Below are positions 62,711 to 64,000 of a stretch of DNA of 64,000 bases, piece after piece. Position 1 is the stretch's first letter; each line of letters opens with the position of its first letter. The DNA comes from Polynucleobacter sp. HIN7 (GTDB lineage: Bacteria > Pseudomonadota > Gammaproteobacteria > Burkholderiales > Burkholderiaceae). The stretch covers positions 1,364,001 to 1,428,000 of the forward strand of contig NZ_AP028138.1 in assembly GCF_030297595.1 (NCBI RefSeq), read 5' to 3'. Under the pieces are notes generated by a model. It was not told the origin of the DNA, did no database searches, and saw nothing but the letters and a program-made list of their open reading frames with translations. Position numbers and translations under genes: made by a program.

Positions 62711-64000
62711 TTATTGATCGAGCAAGAAATTGAGCAATAGGGGAACTGGTCTCCCTGTTGCCCCTTTGGCCGCCCCGCTCTTCCATGCAGTTCCAGCGAT
62801 ATCCAGATGTGCCCATCGGAATTTTTCAGCAAAGCGCGAGAGGAAACAAGCTGCGGTCACACTTCCAGCAGGTCGTCCGCCAATATTTGCGACGTCCGCA
62901 AAGTTTGACTTCAATTGCTCGTGATATGCTGCATCGAGCGGCAGACGCCAGACGGTATCTAAGGATTGATGACCAGCTTTATTCAAGGCTTTTACGAGGG
63001 CTTCGTCATCGGAGAACAGACCGCTATGCACATGGCCTAATGCAATGATGCAAGCACCTGTCAAAGTAGCGACATCAATGACAGCTTTAGGCTTAAAGCG
63101 CTCTACATAGGTAAGCGCATCGCAGAGAATAAGTCGGCCTTCGGCATCGGTGTTTAAAACCTCGATGGTCTGCCCTGACATACTCTTCACAATATCGCCC
63201 GGACGGGTTGCGCGACCCGATGGCATATTCTCACAAGTTGGCACCACACCAATCACATTCTTCTTTAATCCCAACAACGATACGGCATACATGGTGCCAA
63301 ATACCGATGCTGCACCACACATGTCGTACTTCATTTCGTCCATTGCTTCGCCAGGCTTCAATGAGATGCCGCCCGTATCAAAGGTGATGCCTTTGCCAAC
63401 CAAAACGATCGGATCCTCATTTGTTTTCCCACCCTCATGACGCATGATGATGAACTGTGGAAGAGTCTCTGAACCCTTAGCAACTGCTAAGAATGAACCC
63501 ATACCCAAGGCTTCAATTTGTTGCTGATTGAGAACCTGGACTTTTAACTTGGTCTTCTTAGGAAGATTCAGTGCGGTTTGTGCCAAAAACGTTGGAGTGC
63601 AAACATTGGGTGGCAAGTTACCCAAATCTTTCGTGAGGTTCATTCCCTCAATCAAAGCCGATCCCTCCTGAACTGCAGTCTTCAGAAGCCCAGCTTGCTT
63701 GGTATTGGTCAGCAGGGTGAAGTGCGCTAAGGTATCTGCTTTTTCTTGCGGCTTGGTCTTATATTGTTCTTGTCGAGCTCCAAATCGATAAACCTGATCT
63801 CCCACAATTTGCGCTAGTAAACGAATCCGCTCGGCAATTGCATTAGGACTTTGATTGGCCTTTTGCTTGCCAGTAAAGCTAGGCGCATGCCAAAGCACTG
63901 ACTGAATAGAGCCGCCACTCAATACCTTAAGGGTCGAGCGCGCAATCTTGGCAAAATCCCCCAAGGACTCTTTATCACCAAGACCCACTAATAAAACACG
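62711..64000 (-). CDS. pepA: Leucyl aminopeptidase (5' end outside window)
   Basis: About 430 C-terminal residues of an M17 aminopeptidase; the frame remains open to the right edge, so the start lies outside. The catalytic block [14 protein letters not shown], the metal-binding [16 protein letters not shown] and DMCGAASV are intact. PepA removes N-terminal residues from peptides and in some bacteria also binds DNA. It heads a pepA-holC-lgt run. Confidence 0.97.
   Translation of the reverse strand, partial: RVLLVGLGDKESLGDFAKIARSTLKVLSGGSIQSVLWHAPSFTGKQKANQSPNAIAERIRLLAQIVGDQVYRFGARQEQYKTKPQEKADTLAHFTLLTNTKQAGLLKTAVQEGSALIEGMNLTKDLGNLPPNVCTPTFLAQTALNLPKKTKLKVQVLNQQQIEALGMGSFLAVAKGSETLPQFIIMRHEGGKTNEDPIVLVGKGITFDTGGISLKPGEAMDEMKYDMCGAASVFGTMYAVSLLGLKKNVIGVVPTCENMPSGRATRPGDIVKSMSGQTIEVLNTDAEGRLILCDALTYVERFKPKAVIDVATLTGACIIALGHVHSGLFSDDEALVKALNKAGHQSLDTVWRLPLDAAYHEQLKSNFADVANIGGRPAGSVTAACFLSRFAEKFRWAHLDIAGTAWKSGAAKGATGRPVPLLLNFLLDQ

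Overview
The window looks like ordinary chromosome from a small-genome, moderate-GC betaproteobacterium of the Burkholderiaceae, most likely Polynucleobacter or a close relative. This is inferred from gene content and order: a DUF3460-scpA-panC run, zapA followed by 6S RNA, several tripartite tricarboxylate (TctC/Bug) receptors, solitary BtuM-type cobalamin uptake, and dense packing in which many convergent genes overlap at their stop codons. I see no insertion sequence, prophage, integrase, plasmid function or CRISPR array. Both ends cut through genes: a COG2509 FAD dehydrogenase on the left and leucyl aminopeptidase on the right.

Layout. 1-3.7 kb: FAD dehydrogenase, GNAT acetyltransferase, a 54-residue membrane protein, a membrane histidine kinase and a small potassium-type channel. 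3.7-8.1 kb (minus): ftsK, lolA, serS and tRNA-Ser(CGA), with serS and the tRNA only 17 bp apart. 8.2-14 kb: trxB, a K+-independent-type membrane pyrophosphatase, soluble pyrophosphatase, glutamine-dependent nadE and a PII protein. 14-18.8 kb: a RodZ-like protein, a FixJ-type response regulator, rubredoxin-ilvD, and a copper pair (PCuAC, DUF2946). 18.8-22.3 kb: a tctCBA carboxylate transporter and tRNA-Thr(CGT). 22.3-33.5 kb: pepN, a GDT1-type cation exporter, a GlpC-like Fe-S protein with DUF3501, alanine dehydrogenase with an amino acid permease, a tiny secreted Ala/Pro/Lys peptide, tcdA, pdxH, msrA and a LysE exporter. 33.5-46.3 kb: a DEAD-box helicase with a structured leader, ubiC, hemCD, argH, a basic amino acid decarboxylase, dcd, fdhD, metG, scpA and panC. 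46.3-52.9 kb: an oxalate-degradation module. 52.9-56.6 kb: a cobalamin riboswitch with btuB and btuM-like genes, then zapA and 6S RNA. 56.6-64 kb: a TauE-type exporter, a malonate operon (matA, a Bug receptor, matB), lgt, holC and pepA.

The clearest metabolic theme is growth on small dicarboxylates. The oxalate module reads, in transcription order, Crp-type regulator, oxalyl-CoA decarboxylase, formyl-CoA transferase 1, a free-standing PAS domain, formyl-CoA transferase 2, and a formyltransferase resembling the hydrolase domain of 10-formyltetrahydrofolate dehydrogenase. Together they would activate oxalate with CoA, decarboxylate it and dispose of the C1 unit; FdhD 4 kb away supports formate oxidation. 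The malonate operon activates malonate (MatB) and decarboxylates malonyl-CoA (MatA), with its own periplasmic receptor but no dedicated TctAB membrane pair.

The least explained elements are the PAS protein, the second Frc paralogue with an altered glycine loop, the formyltransferase, the competing hairpins in front of the DEAD-box helicase, and the secreted Ala/Pro/Lys peptide. No wholly new system stands out; these are the places I would look first. All calls are from reading the sequence, with no database search.
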